From Roseiarcus sp963749715 (GTDB lineage: Bacteria; Pseudomonadota; Alphaproteobacteria; Rhizobiales; Beijerinckiaceae), in contig CAVVNR010000008.1 of the NCBI GenBank assembly GCA_963749715.1, positions 496,001-560,000 on the forward strand: a stretch of DNA of 64,000 nt, in the 5' to 3' direction. The stretch's first letter is position 1, and each line of letters starts with the position of its first letter. Below, in pieces: positions 39,772 to 49,146 of the stretch. A model generated the notes under the pieces. The model had not been told where the DNA came from. It ran no database searches and was given only the letters and a program-made list of their open reading frames with translations. The translations under genes were made by a program, and so were the position numbers.

Positions 39772-40088
39772 CCGTGGCGTTTCTCCGAGGCGGCGATCAT
39801 CGCCTTCGCCTCGGCGTCCCGGCCGGCCGCGCATACGCTTTCCGCCGCGGCGATCTCCTTCTTGATCTGGCCATAGACCGATGCGACGACGTGGCCCATG
39901 GAGAGATCGTTGTCCTGGACCGCGCGATAGCGCGCGATCTTCGCCGAGCAGTCGTCGCCTCCCGGCAGCTGGAAGCCGGGCGGCGTCACCGCGACGGAAC
40001 CGGGCGCCGGCGGGGGAGGCTGCGGCGCCGGCGCGTTGCAGGCGGCGAGCGCGAAACCGGCGAGAGCGAGCGGCGCGAACGTCTTCAT
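39753..40088 (-). CDS. small lipoprotein of unknown function
   Basis: The 111-residue product begins with a lipoprotein signal peptide, hydrophobic LALAGFALAAC, with the lipobox Cys at residue 17. A Pro-rich linker (PAPQPPPPAPG) follows, then a helical domain with two more cysteines (DDCSAKIARYRA and AESVCAAGRDAEAKAM). It should be membrane-anchored in the periplasm. The pattern of two Cys in paired helices recurs in small alphaproteobacterial lipoproteins without known function. Its 3' end overlaps the Nudix gene by 19 bases tail to tail. Confidence 0.65.
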   Translation of the reverse strand: MKTFAPLALAGFALAACNAPAPQPPPPAPGSVAVTPPGFQLPGGDDCSAKIARYRAVQDNDLSMGHVVASVYGQIKKEIAAAESVCAAGRDAEAKAMIAASEKRHGYPTDL

Positions 40089-40248
40089 CGGCTTTAAGGC
40101 TCCTGGCGGGCAATTCGAGGCGCCCGCCCGAGACTCGCCAAACCATGGCTCGCGTCAAGGCTTGCCCTGCGCCGGCGCCCGTTTTGCGCCGGCGACAGAA
40201 AAGGGCGGATCGCTGCTCGCGGCAGCGATCCGCCAGGTCATGCCGAAC

Positions 40249-40623
40249 TCAGCGCCCTGCTACGGCCGTCGGATGTCGGACCGACCAGATTTCGGTGACC
40301 GAGGCGAGCGCCACGATCAGTCCCAGCACGACGCAGGCCGCCAGCGCATGGTGCAAGACGGCGAAGCCCAGCACCCACGGCGCCGCCGCCACCGCCAGTC
40401 CGACGACCAGCGTCACCCATTCCTCCCATTCGGCGAACTGCACGAGCGCCGCGAGCGCCATGACGCCGATGACGATTCCGCCGACCCATGCGGTTCTCGC
40501 CGCCGTGAGCTCCCCGGCAAATCCGAGGGCCCACGGCGAAATGAAGAGCAGCACGCCACAGACCAGGCTGATCCAGTCCTGGACATTTCTTTCGCCCCTC
40601 GTGAGGGAAGCACCGTTTGCCAT
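40249..40623 (-). CDS. SPW repeat membrane protein
   Basis: The 124-residue protein has four membrane helices arranged as two repeats, each with the SPW signature: ISPWALGFAG near residue 30 and APWVLGFAVL near residue 85. Each is preceded by a short amphipathic WISLVCG or WVTLVVG stretch. SPW-repeat proteins are small inner-membrane proteins of unknown role. The ATG at 40623 has GGAGCTTTG just upstream. It is an isolated gene downstream of a 278-base region with short repeats. Confidence 0.82.
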   Translation of the reverse strand: MANGASLTRGERNVQDWISLVCGVLLFISPWALGFAGELTAARTAWVGGIVIGVMALAALVQFAEWEEWVTLVVGLAVAAAPWVLGFAVLHHALAACVVLGLIVALASVTEIWSVRHPTAVAGR

Positions 40624-40716
40624 TTCAAAGCTCCTTCATTCCACGCGACGTTGAACAACGTCTTTTAATCCCTTTATCTAATTCTCATTTCTGGGGATTC
40701 GATGGCGATTTGGGGA

Positions 40717-40776
40717 TATTATGGCGATCCCTGAACAGGGATCGGGCGAAAGGCCGAGAAAAGCGGTATTATGGCG
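40717..40776. repeat. 10-bp direct repeats 50 bp apart around an 18-bp palindrome
   Basis: TATTATGGCG occurs at 40717-40726 and again at 40767-40776, exactly 50 bases apart. Overlapping the first copy is the palindrome GATCCCTGAACAGGGATC at 40726-40743. The stretch lies between the divergent neighbourhood of the SPW-repeat gene and the end of the gene at 40902. It could be an operator or chance; the surrounding 278 bases hold no convincing gene. Confidence 0.35.
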
Positions 40777-40901
40777 CAAACGCCAGGGGAAGCGACAGCG
40801 GCGCGGCGCGCTTTTGCGCGCGACTTAAGGTCGAGGCCCTGTCGTTTGCGCGGCCCGGCGCTCGCCGGCGCGGCCGGGAAGGTCGGGTCGTCCGCCGCCG
40901 C

Positions 40902-41537
40902 TCATGACCTGCGGCGGTCGAGCGCCCCGCGAATGCGTTCGGGGCTCGGGCCCCTTGGCCGCCGGCGGGCCACGGCGTTCGCGACAGACTCGAATCGGGC
41001 GAGGAGCCCCCTCATCGCGTCGCCCGTACGGGTTTCGCCGCCGGCGAGGAACATGCTGGCGTCGGAGGCGGCGAAGGCTCTGACGAGGATCAGCGCCGCC
41101 GGCGCGGCGACCGAGGCGACGAGGCCGCGCGCGACAAGCGCGTCGAGCTCGGCGACCGCCTCGGCCCCGGGTCGCGAATTGTAGAGCAGCATCACGCACC
41201 ATGCGCCTGCGAGCGCAATCAGGCCGTTGACGATGAGCCCATGGCTGCGCTCGCCGAGCACGAGCTGGAAAATGACGCCGACCGCGATCGCCTCGAACAG
41301 GATGAAGGCGAGTATGGCGGCGGTTTCCGCCGGGCCGAGCGGACGCCCGATGACCTTTTGCACCAGCCCGGTGACGCGGACGGGCAGGACGCGGATCGGC
41401 CCAGCATCGTTGAGAGTCGAGGTCAAGCCGTGAAGCGCGGCGGGCTGGCTGCCGGCCGCCTGCAGAATTTGAACGCCGGTCCTCAGCGCCAGCGCGCCAA
41501 GGAGAAGCGCCATGAGAGCAAGAATCACCGTCCTCAA
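40902..41537 (-). CDS. membrane protein of unknown function, 211 aa
   Basis: This protein has an N-terminal hydrophobic helix (VILALMALLLGALAL) that may act as a signal anchor, two further strong helices at about 70-95 and 100-120, and a fourth near 140-155 (VASVAAPAALILVRAF). It ends in a basic cytoplasmic tail rich in Arg. The frame start at 41537 is TTG with GAAGGGG close by; a downstream ATG at 41513 is possible. No family was recognised. The gene is separated from its neighbours on both sides. Confidence 0.5.
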   Translation of the reverse strand: MRTVILALMALLLGALALRTGVQILQAAGSQPAALHGLTSTLNDAGPIRVLPVRVTGLVQKVIGRPLGPAETAAILAFILFEAIAVGVIFQLVLGERSHGLIVNGLIALAGAWCVMLLYNSRPGAEAVAELDALVARGLVASVAAPAALILVRAFAASDASMFLAGGETRTGDAMRGLLARFESVANAVARRRPRGPSPERIRGALDRRRS

Positions 41538-42004
41538 TGACCCCTTCGCCTCCCGATCGAGAGATGAGCCGGCGCGTCCCTTTCAGCGTCAGGAGTCAAG
41601 CGCGCCGGAGAGAAAATAGGCTCAGAGAGTAAACACAGGGCTAAGGCGCGATGGCAGCCGATGATGGGTTGCGAAAAACCGAACTATCGGATATGCTGCT
41701 TTCGATTTTCCCAGCCCCGGCGCTCCATCCGGCCGGTGCGGGGGGAGAGAAAAAAGAAAAAGAAACTTTTTGGCCGGGGGGGTCAGCGCAACCCTTTAAC
41801 AAGGCTCATTTCGGCGAAAGGAATCCAAGGAAATCGGCATGTTTGATTTTGATTCTTTTTGTTTTGGAGGCGGTTGGACATGCCCGACCGCGCCCGGACA
41901 AGGATTTCCAAATTTCGATCCGTCGCCCCGCCCCCAACCGCGCGCCACAGAGGGAAACGCATGCTAGGATACGCCGTGCTGATTGATCCGATGGCCCGCC
42001 GCCA
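41538..42004. other. 467-base intergenic region without a supported gene
   Basis: This divergent region separates the membrane protein at 40902 from the acyltransferase-like gene at 42005. It is less GC-rich than its surroundings and contains a purine tract (41746-41769, many A with interspersed G) followed by a T run and a G run at 41774-41780, and a T-rich stretch at 41840-41865. Open frames inside have no ribosome site or protein-like composition. I see promoters as likely, but no confident boxes, RNA gene or terminator. Confidence 0.5.
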
Positions 42005-43240
42005 ATGACTTCGACCTTCGCCGCCCGCGTCATCCCGTCGATCTCCGCGGTTGACGCAAAGGCGTGGGACGCCTGCGCCAATCCGCCCGGCCGGTCGGCT
42101 GACGAAGCCGCGGGCGAACGGTTCAACCCGTTCATCGCCCACGCCTTTTTGCATGCGCTTGAAGCTTCGGGCTCGGTTGGCGGACGTTCCGGCTGGACGC
42201 CGGCGCATGTCGCGGTGGAAGACGGTCTGGGGCGCCTCGTCGCCGCCGCGCCGTGCTATCTCAAGAGCCATAGCCAGGGTGAATATGTGTTCGATCATGC
42301 CTGGGCCGACGCCTACGAGCGCGCCGGGGGCCGATATTACCCGAAGCTCCAGATCGCTGCGCCGTTCACGCCGGCAACCGGACGTCGCCTCCTCGTCGCC
42401 GACGATGCGCCGAAAGGGTCGCGCGAGGCGCTGATCGGCGCCTTGCGCGAATTGCGCAAGCAGGCCAAGGCGTCGTCGATTCACGTGACGTTCCCGACCG
42501 CCGAGGACGCCGAGCGGCTTTCGGACGCCGGATTTCTGATCCGCAACGGCGAGCAGTTCCATTTCTCCTGCGAGGGCTTCGCCAGTTTCGACGACTTCCT
42601 CGCGGCGCTGGCGTCGCGCAAGCGCAAGGCGATCAGGCGTGAGCGGCGCGACGCCCTGGAGGGCGGCGTCGCGATTGAATGGCTGACCGGAAAGTCAATT
42701 AGGACAGATCATTGGGATGCATTCTTCAAGTTTTACATGCATACGGGATCGCGGAAATGGGGGCGCCCTTATCTGACCCGCGCGTTCTTCGACTTGATCG
42801 GCGCCACCCTCGCCGACCGCGTCCTTCTGGTGATGGCGCGCCGCGCTGGGCGCTATATCGCCGGAGCGATCAATTTCATCGGCGACGATGCGCTCTACGG
42901 CCGCAACTGGGGCGCAATCGAGCACCGGCCGTTTCTGCACTTCGAGGTCTGCTACTATCAGGCGATCGACTTCGCGCTTTCCCGCGGATTGCGAAGAATC
43001 GAGGCCGGCGCCCAAGGCGAGCACAAACTGGCGCGCGGCTATCGGCCAGTCCTCACCTATTCGGCCCATGAGTTCGCGGATGCGCGCCTGGGCCGGGCGA
43101 TCGCCGACTATCTCGGACACGAGCGCGCGGCAGTCGAACGAACGATCGCCCACTACGAGGGTCACGCCCCCTTCCGCCGTGGCGATGTCGATGCGCAAGG
43201 GGACGAACGTCTGGGAGAATCCTTTGACGCCGACGTATGA
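42005..43240 (+). CDS. GNAT/FemAB-like acyltransferase (DUF482, COG3146)
   Basis: The 411-residue protein matches the DUF482 family. Markers are NPFIAHAFLHALEASGSVGGRSGW near residue 45, YVFDHAWADAYERAGGRYYPKLQIAAPFTPATG (shown in part), a central SRKRKAIRRERRDA helix, and the C-terminal CYYQAIDFALSRGLRRIEAGAQGEHKLARGY segment. The fold is that of double-GNAT transferases, sometimes linked to peptidoglycan or amino-acid transfer, but no activity is established. Its last 17 bases overlap the HIT gene, suggesting one transcript. Confidence 0.82.
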   Translation: MTSTFAARVIPSISAVDAKAWDACANPPGRSADEAAGERFNPFIAHAFLHALEASGSVGGRSGWTPAHVAVEDGLGRLVAAAPCYLKSHSQGEYVFDHAWADAYERAGGRYYPKLQIAAPFTPATGRRLLVADDAPKGSREALIGALRELRKQAKASSIHVTFPTAEDAERLSDAGFLIRNGEQFHFSCEGFASFDDFLAALASRKRKAIRRERRDALEGGVAIEWLTGKSIRTDHWDAFFKFYMHTGSRKWGRPYLTRAFFDLIGATLADRVLLVMARRAGRYIAGAINFIGDDALYGRNWGAIEHRPFLHFEVCYYQAIDFALSRGLRRIEAGAQGEHKLARGYRPVLTYSAHEFADARLGRAIADYLGHERAAVERTIAHYEGHAPFRRGDVDAQGDERLGESFDADV

Positions 43241-43655
43241 TCCAGACAACATTTTCGCCAAGATCCTGCGCGGCGAAGCGCCATGCGTGAAGGTGTACGA
43301 GGACAGCTCCGCGCTGGCGTTCATGGACGTCATGCCGCGCGCCGAGGGCCACACGCTGGTCATTCCCAAAGTCGCGGCCCGGACTCTGCTCGACATCGAC
43401 CCCCAGGACCTCGCCCGCTTGATGCCGGCGGTGCAGAAGGTCGGGCGCGCCGTCATGACCGGCATGAAAGGCGAAGGCCTTACCGTGATGCAATTCAACG
43501 AGACGGCGGGCGGCCAAGTGGTCTTCCATCTGCATTTTCATCTCCTGCCGCGCTGGACCGGCGTGGCGATCGGGCCCCCCGGCGGACCGTTCCAGAACGC
43601 CGAGGCGCTCAAGCCACACGCCGACAAGATCATCGCGGCCCTGGCCGCCGGGTGA
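43224..43655 (+). CDS. HIT family nucleotide-binding hydrolase
   Basis: HIT proteins hydrolyse or transfer nucleotides from adenylated substrates. The His triad HLHFHLL is present near residue 95, preceded by NETAGGQVVFH, and the N-terminus DNIFAKILRGEAPC with FMDVMPRAEGHTLVIPK is standard. The chosen start is TTG 43224, because GGGAGAAT stands just ahead and the length becomes 143 residues, as usual for the family. An in-frame ATG at 43191 would add eleven residues. It is translationally close to the upstream acyltransferase-like gene. Confidence 0.9.
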   Translation: MTPTYDPDNIFAKILRGEAPCVKVYEDSSALAFMDVMPRAEGHTLVIPKVAARTLLDIDPQDLARLMPAVQKVGRAVMTGMKGEGLTVMQFNETAGGQVVFHLHFHLLPRWTGVAIGPPGGPFQNAEALKPHADKIIAALAAG

Positions 43656-43704
43656 CGGACCGACGCCCGCCCGCGGCCGCGCGAACCCAGGGACGCCGAC
43701 GCCC

Positions 43705-44397
43705 GTGACCCACATGCATTACTTCCCCGTCGGGATCGGTCTGGCGACCCTGTTTGCCGCGATTCTCCTCGGTCTCCTCTTGCTGCTGCAGATCGGACTG
43801 TTGAGTCGCGCCTATTCGGCTCTCGGGCTTGATTCGCGCGTGGCGACCCTCGTGCTGTTCGGCTCGCTGCTGGGCTCGTACATCAATCTTCCCCTGGTCC
43901 GCCTGCCGGAGGAACGCGTCGTTTCGCGGGAGGTGGTGGAGATTTTCGGGGTCCCGTTTCTGGCGCCGGTCACGGTCGATTGGCCGGGCACGATTCTGGC
44001 GATCAATGTCGGAGGCGCCGTGATTCCAATCTTGCTCTCGTTCTATCTTTTGATGCGCCACGACCTCTGGGGGTCCGCCGCGCTGGCGACGGCGATCGTC
44101 GCCTATGTCGTGCATCGGATGGCGACGCCGGTTCCGGGGGTGGGCATCTCGGTGCCTACGATCGCGCCGCCCTTGTTGGCGGCAGGCGTGGCGCTGGCGC
44201 TGTCCCGGCGCTATGCCGCGCCGATCGCCTATGTCGGGGGCAGCCTCGGCGTATTGATCGGCGCCGACTTGCTCAATCTCGGCCTTCTGCGCAGCCTGGG
44301 CGCTCCTGTCGCCTCGATCGGCGGCGCCGGGACCTTCGACGGAATATTCCTGACCGGCGTGATCGCCGTGCTGCTGGCGAGTTTGGCAGCGAATTGA
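43705..44397 (+). CDS. DUF1614 family integral membrane protein
   Basis: The 230-residue product is almost entirely hydrophobic, with about seven helices, and fits the DUF1614 family. The pattern includes LLGSYINLPLVRLP, the loop ending in LAINVGGAVIPILLSFYL, the VPGVGISVPTIAPPLLAAG segment with its polar residues, and IAYVGGSLGVLIGADLLNL with a conserved Asp, then GAGTFDGIFLTGVIAVL. These glycine-rich membrane loops suggest a transporter or membrane enzyme, but no function is known. The start is GTG 43705, or ATG 43714. Confidence 0.8.
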   Translation: MTHMHYFPVGIGLATLFAAILLGLLLLLQIGLLSRAYSALGLDSRVATLVLFGSLLGSYINLPLVRLPEERVVSREVVEIFGVPFLAPVTVDWPGTILAINVGGAVIPILLSFYLLMRHDLWGSAALATAIVAYVVHRMATPVPGVGISVPTIAPPLLAAGVALALSRRYAAPIAYVGGSLGVLIGADLLNLGLLRSLGAPVASIGGAGTFDGIFLTGVIAVLLASLAAN

Positions 44398-44586
44398 CGG
44401 CGACGATGGTTAATGAAATGCCTCCAAATTCTGTGGCGTTTCTGCCACATCCTGCAGCAAACTCGGCCGAATCCGGCCGCGAGGGTGGACATGCCCGCGA
44501 TCGAACCCTATAGTCTTCGCATCGTTATCAGCGGCGGGGCGCGCGCGCGTTGCGTATGGCGTCGCGTATCAAAATGGAGACATGAG

Positions 44587-45414
44587 ATGGTTACGAATTG
44601 GCTAAAGGGGGTTGCGATCGCGGCGTTGACGGCCATCGGGGCAGTCACGGCGCAGGCAGCCGACCTTCCGACCAGGAAAGAAGCGCCGGCGCCGGTGTTC
44701 GTGCCGCCGCCCTTCACCTGGACGGGGTTCTACATCGGTTTGAACGCGGGCGGCATTTTTACCAGCGGTAGTCGTAGTATATCGTTTTTCAACCCCGCGG
44801 CCGACGCCTTTCTCTCCGCCTACGAACCGAACGGACTTGGATCAGGCCAGAGCGGCTTCATCGGCGGCGGCCAGGCCGGCTACAACTGGCAGACCGGAGC
44901 CTTCGTGTTGGGCGTCGTAACCGATTTCGACGGCACAACCGTCGGCAAGAGCACCAATTTCGTCAGCCCTGGCTTTGCTGGCGTGGGAGTTCCAGGGGGT
45001 GTTCTGGGCGATACCTTGGGCGTGCACGCCAAGGCGAACCTGGACTGGCTCGGAACCACCCGCGCGAAGATCGGCTTCGTTGCCACGCCGGACAACCGTC
45101 TGATGTTCTACGGAACGGGCGGCGTCGCCTACGGCGGCGGCAGCGCGAATTTCAGCGCCTACGACGCGACGCAAGGACTGTTCTTGAGCGGCAACCCCAG
45201 CTCCTCGCGAGTTGGCTGGACGGTCGGAGCGGGCGTTGAATACGCGTTGACCAACAACTGGACGATCGGCGCCGAATATCTCTACGCCGACCTCGGCAGC
45301 TCCCACTTCACGACGCCCGCCGCCACCGTCGCCGATTTCAGCGGCCTTTATGCAACTGGAAAGATCAACTACAATGCGTCAATCTTCCGCGCTCTCGTGA
45401 ACTATAAGTTCTAA
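44587..45414 (+). CDS. outer membrane beta-barrel protein (Omp25/Omp31-like)
   Basis: The 275-residue protein has a signal peptide of about 23 residues ending VTAQAAD and a Pro-rich linker (KEAPAPVFVPPP). The linker is followed by FTWTGFYIGLNAGG, the first strand signature of the rhizobial eight-stranded porin-like family. Alternating strands run to a C-terminal Phe in RALVNYKF, as needed for BAM-mediated insertion. It lacks the OmpA peptidoglycan domain. A strong rho-independent terminator follows at 45447. Such proteins are major surface proteins of Brucella and relatives. Confidence 0.9.
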   Translation: MVTNWLKGVAIAALTAIGAVTAQAADLPTRKEAPAPVFVPPPFTWTGFYIGLNAGGIFTSGSRSISFFNPAADAFLSAYEPNGLGSGQSGFIGGGQAGYNWQTGAFVLGVVTDFDGTTVGKSTNFVSPGFAGVGVPGGVLGDTLGVHAKANLDWLGTTRAKIGFVATPDNRLMFYGTGGVAYGGGSANFSAYDATQGLFLSGNPSSSRVGWTVGAGVEYALTNNWTIGAEYLYADLGSSHFTTPAATVADFSGLYATGKINYNASIFRALVNYKF

Positions 45415-45446
45415 GCGCTCGGCGCTTCGATCTGACCTGATTTTTC

Positions 45447-45481
45447 GCCGGAGGAAGGGCAACTTTCCTCCGGCTCTTTTT
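45447..45481 (+). terminator. rho-independent terminator of the outer membrane protein gene
   Basis: A perfect ten-base stem (GCCGGAGGAA with its complement at 45465-45474) encloses an eight-base loop and is followed by TCTTTTTG. It starts 32 bases after the stop codon of the barrel protein. Confidence 0.9.
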
Positions 45482-45578
45482 GCCTGCGCCGGAGGCGAGG
45501 CGCATCCGCCGCGATCAGGGGCTCCCTTGAGCGCGACGGCTTCGCGCTCGCGGTCTTTCGGCGACGACTTGAAACCGC

Positions 45579-48010
45579 CTACGGCTCTCCCGGGGCGGGC
45601 TCCTTGTCGCCGACGGCGGGGCCGGAATTGGCGGGCTCCGCACGCTTGCGAGAACGGCGCGCGCCGGCCGCGACGATGAGGTCGCGTTCGAGCCGCGGTT
45701 GGGCCGGCCCTTCCGGATAGACGAAGCTGAGCTTCTTTTCGCCGGTCTCGTCAGCCGTGACCACGACTTTGACCACGCCGCCGCCCTTCAACCGTCCGAA
45801 CAGGACCTCGTCGGCGAGCGGCGTCTTGATCTGAGTTTGGATCACGCGCGCCATTGGGCGGGCGCCCATGGCCTCGTCGTAGCCATTCTTAACCAGCCAC
45901 TCGCGGGCCTCGTCGGTCAGCTCGATCGTGACGTTGCGATCGCTGAGCTGAGCCTCGAGCTGGAGGATGAACTTGTCGACGACCCTGGCGATGACCGCTT
46001 CCGGCAGGCGCGCAAACGGCACGATGGCGTCGAGTCGGTTGCGGAACTCGGGCGCAAACAGCCGGTCGATCGCTTCGCGGTCGTCGCCCTCGCGCTTCGA
46101 CTTGTGGAAGCCGAAGGCGGCGCTGGCGAGATCGCGCGCCCCCGCATTGGTGGTCATGATCAGGATTACGTTGCGGAAGTCGATGGCTTTGCCCGAGTGG
46201 TCGGTCAGCTTGCCATGATCCATGATCTGCAGAAGGATGTTGAACAGATCCGGATGCGCCTTCTCGATCTCGTCCAAAAGCAGGACCGAGTGCGGATGCT
46301 GATCGATGGCGTCGGTCAGGAGACCGCCCTGATCGAATCCAACATAGCCGGGCGGTGCGCCGATCAAGCGCGACACCGTGTGCCGCTCCATATATTCCGA
46401 CATGTCGAATTGGATCAGCTCCAATCCGAGACTGAGCGCGAGCTGGCGCGCGGCCTCGGTCTTGCCGACGCCGGTCGGGCCGGAGAACAGGTAGCAGCCG
46501 ATCGGCTTCTCCGGGTCGCGCAAGCCGGCGCGGGCAAGCTTGATGGCCGACGCCAGCGCCCCGACCGCCTCGTCCTGGCCATAGACGGCGCGCTTCAACG
46601 TCTCCTCGAGATGCTGGAGCACTTCAGTGTCGTCCTTCGACACCGATTTCGGCGGGATTCGGGCCATGGAGGCGACGGTCGCCTCGATCTCCTTGACCCC
46701 GATCGTCTTCTTTCGCTTGGGCTCGGGCACCAGCATCTGCGAGGCGCCCGTCTCGTCGATGACGTCGATCGCCTTGTCGGGCAGTTTGCGGTCGTGGATG
46801 TAGCGCGACGACAGTTCAACCGCCGCCTTCACCGCTTCGCCGGTGTAGCGCAGCTTGTGGAACTCCTCGAAATAGGGCTTGAGGCCTTTGAGGATCTCGA
46901 TCGCGTCCGCGACGCTGGGCTCCTTGACGTCGATCTTCTGGAAGCGGCGGACGAGCGCCCGGTCCTTCTCAAAGTACTGCCGATATTCCTTGTAAGTGGT
47001 TGAACCGATACAGCGGAGCGTCCCCTGCGCAAGCGCCGGTTTGAGCAAATTGGAGGCGTCCATCGCCCCGCCCGACGTCGCGCCGGCGCCGATGACGGTG
47101 TGGATTTCGTCGATGAAGAGAATCGCATCCTTGTGCTGCTCGATCTCCTTCATCACCTGTTTCAGACGCTCCTCGAAGTCGCCGCGATAGCGAGTGCCGG
47201 CGAGCAGCGCGCCCATGTCAAGCGCAAACACCGTCGAATTCGGCAAGGACCTCGGGCACGTCCGAGTTGACGATCTTGCGCGCCAGGCCCTCGGCGATCG
47301 CCGTCTTGCCGACGCCCGGGTCGCCGACCAGCAGCGGATTGTTCTTCTGCCTGCGGCACAGCACCTGGATGGTGCGCTGGACCTCGGCGTCGCGGCCGAT
47401 GAGCGGATCGATGCGCCCCTCCCGCGCCTTCCGATTGAGGTTGACGCAATAAGCTTCCAAGGCGCCTTCCTTTTTCTTTGAATCCGAACCGTCCTTCGAT
47501 TCCTTGGCGTCGCGCGACTTCATGCTCTTCGTCGGTCCCTCGCGGCAGGCGTGACGGGTCGGCGTGACCGGGTCGCTTGGCGATGCCGTGGCTGATGTAG
47601 TTGACCGCGTCGTAGCGCGTCATATCCTGCTCCTGCAGGAAATATGCCGCGTGCGTCTCGCGCTCGGCGAAGATCGCGACCAGTACGTTGGCCCCGGTCA
47701 CCTCCTCGCGCCCCGACGATTGTACATGGAACGCCGCCCGTTGAACGACGCGCTGGAATCCGTTCGTCGCCTTGGCCTCCTCCTGGCTGTCGACCACGAG
47801 GTTTTCGAGTTCCGTATCCAGGTAGTGGACGACCGTCTTGCGCAGGCCGTCGAGGTCAACGCCACAGGCCCGCAGCACCGCCGCGGCGTCGACGTCGTCG
47901 ATCAGCGCCAGCAGCAGATGCTCAAGCGTCGCATATTCGTGACGGCGCTCGTTGGCGAGCGACAGCGCCCGACGGAGAGTTTTTTCGAGCGCGCGGGAGA
48001 AAATCGGCAT
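45579..48010 (-). CDS. clpA: ATP-dependent Clp protease ATP-binding subunit ClpA, with two frameshifts
   Basis: ClpA unfolds substrates for ClpP. From ATG 48010 the Clp N-domain repeats are intact, then the frame shifts at about 47513-47518 (minus-strand GAAGTC) and again at 47236-47241 (GAATTC). The middle segment carries the first Walker A GDPGVGKTAIAEGLARK. The last and longest segment carries FALDMGALLAGTRYRGDFEERL, the second Walker A GPTGVGKTE, RLIGAPPGYVGFDQGG and the sensor-2 region GARPMARVIQ. Deleting one base at each site restores about 810 codons. Both sites become GANTC after correction, so sequencing insertions are likely. It lies 10 bases after clpS. Confidence 0.93.
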
Positions 48011-48020
48011 CGGGCGCCTT

Positions 48021-48356
48021 TCACTTCTTTTCCATGATGCATTGAAGGGGGTGCTGATTCTTGCGCGCGTGATCCATGACCTGCGACACTTTGGTCTCCG
48101 CGATCTCGTAGGTGTAGACGCCGCATTCGCCGACGCCGTTGTGGTGCACCTGGAGCATGATCTGCGTGGCCTCCTGGGCGTCCTTGTTGAAGAACGCCTG
48201 CAGAATCGAAATCACGAATTCCATTGGCGTGTAGTCGTCGTTGAGCAACAGAACGCGATACATACTCGGGCGCTTGGTTTGCGTCCGGGTGCGGGTGATC
48301 ACCGCCGCGCCGGCGCCCGGCGTTTCGCCCCCTCTCTTCGTCTCGCGCGAGGCCAT
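48021..48356 (-). CDS. clpS: ATP-dependent Clp protease adaptor ClpS
   Basis: ClpS delivers N-end rule substrates to ClpA. The conserved core is complete: MYRVLLLNDDYTPMEFVISIL with the Asn-Asp of the recognition pocket, and VHHNGVGECGVYTYEIAETKVSQVMDHARKNQHPLQCIMEK (shown here in parts only as the HNGVGECGVYTYEIAETK segment). From ATG 48356 the length is 111 residues with a flexible Arg/Thr-rich N-terminus, normal for alphaproteobacteria. A longer in-frame reading to 48509 has weaker support. It is followed directly by clpA. Confidence 0.93.
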   Translation of the reverse strand: MASRETKRGGETPGAGAAVITRTRTQTKRPSMYRVLLLNDDYTPMEFVISILQAFFNKDAQEATQIMLQVHHNGVGECGVYTYEIAETKVSQVMDHARKNQHPLQCIMEKK

Positions 48357-48721
48357 AGACCGCGCCGGCGTTTGCGCCGAGGTCACGCCGAAGCCGGGAT
48401 AGAGCCAGCGCGCCAAGCGAGCCATCCCCGCTCGCAGGCGAACAACCAACGGATTTGAAGCGGCAGCCACGGAAAGACCCCGATTGATGCCGGTTGGCCC
48501 TGAACGCACACCTTTACGCGCACACAGAACAGAAGCAACTCAATCTATGCACGACGCGCCGCCAGCGCCAGATGTCATTGCCGAATGGCAGCATTGCCAA
48601 TTTGTCCGTCACGCGCAAGGCCCTCGACGCGTCGAATGAAGAGGAGCCGCTTACAGCAATTCGGGATCTCCTTTCTCACGCGGATTCGCGCCACTCGGAC
48701 CGCTCGTGTGAACGAGCAAAA

Positions 48722-48751
48722 CAAAAAAGCCGGCGCTCAGGAAGCGCCGGC
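48722..48751 (-). terminator. rho-independent terminator of the phasin gene
   Basis: On the minus strand the nine-base stem GCCGGCGCT pairs with AGCGCCGGC (48729-48737 with 48743-48751), closing a five-base loop, followed by TTTTTT. It lies 54 bases after the phasin stop. Confidence 0.88.
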
Positions 48752-48804
48752 GTCAGCTCGAAGCGACTGATAGCGCCGCGGTCGGCGGCGATGCGATCGC
48801 CAGA

Positions 48805-49146
48805 TTACTTCTGGATGCTGGCGTAGGCCGTGGTGACCGGCTTCAGCGCGTCGGAGGCGACTCGCGTGTAGAGTTCGGAAACCTTGGTCGCCTGAGCGAC
48901 AAAGCCTTCGTAAGCCTGTTTGGCGTATTCGGTCTGAATCTGGATAGCGGATTCGACGCTGCGGGCGCCAAGAAGCTTCTCGAACATCGTGGTGCCGGCG
49001 GCGAACGCCTTCTTCGAATAGTCGGTCGACTCGGCGGCGATGTCCTGCAATCCCTTTGACAGGGTGGTTGAAGCGACGGAAAGCGCCTCAAGCTGCTCCT
49101 TGGAGAACTTCTGGAAGTCGTCGAATGTCGGGGTGGTGGCGGTCAT
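48805..49146 (-). CDS. phaP: phasin (polyhydroxyalkanoate granule protein)
   Basis: The 113-residue protein matches the alphaproteobacterial phasin family. It has FDDFQKFSKEQLEAL at the N-terminus, a helix with LQDIAAESTDYSKKAF, the FEKLLGARSVESAIQIQTEYAK core, and AYEGFVAQATKVSELYT towards the end, and it lacks Cys and Trp. Phasins coat polyhydroxybutyrate granules and set their size. The start ATG 49146 follows GAGGAGCAGCC, a strong ribosome site. A terminator follows, so the gene is monocistronic. A candidate PhaR-type operator lies 77 bases upstream. Confidence 0.9.
   Translation of the reverse strand: MTATTPTFDDFQKFSKEQLEALSVASTTLSKGLQDIAAESTDYSKKAFAAGTTMFEKLLGARSVESAIQIQTEYAKQAYEGFVAQATKVSELYTRVASDALKPVTTAYASIQK

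Noticed and set aside
40617..40907. Open frame of 96 codons upstream of the SPW-repeat gene
   Set aside because: Arg-rich shadow without ribosome site; it covers the short repeats and palindrome.
41651..41986. Open frame of 111 codons in the 467-base gap
   Set aside because: No ribosome site, low-complexity Lys/Glu segment from the purine tract, no family resemblance.
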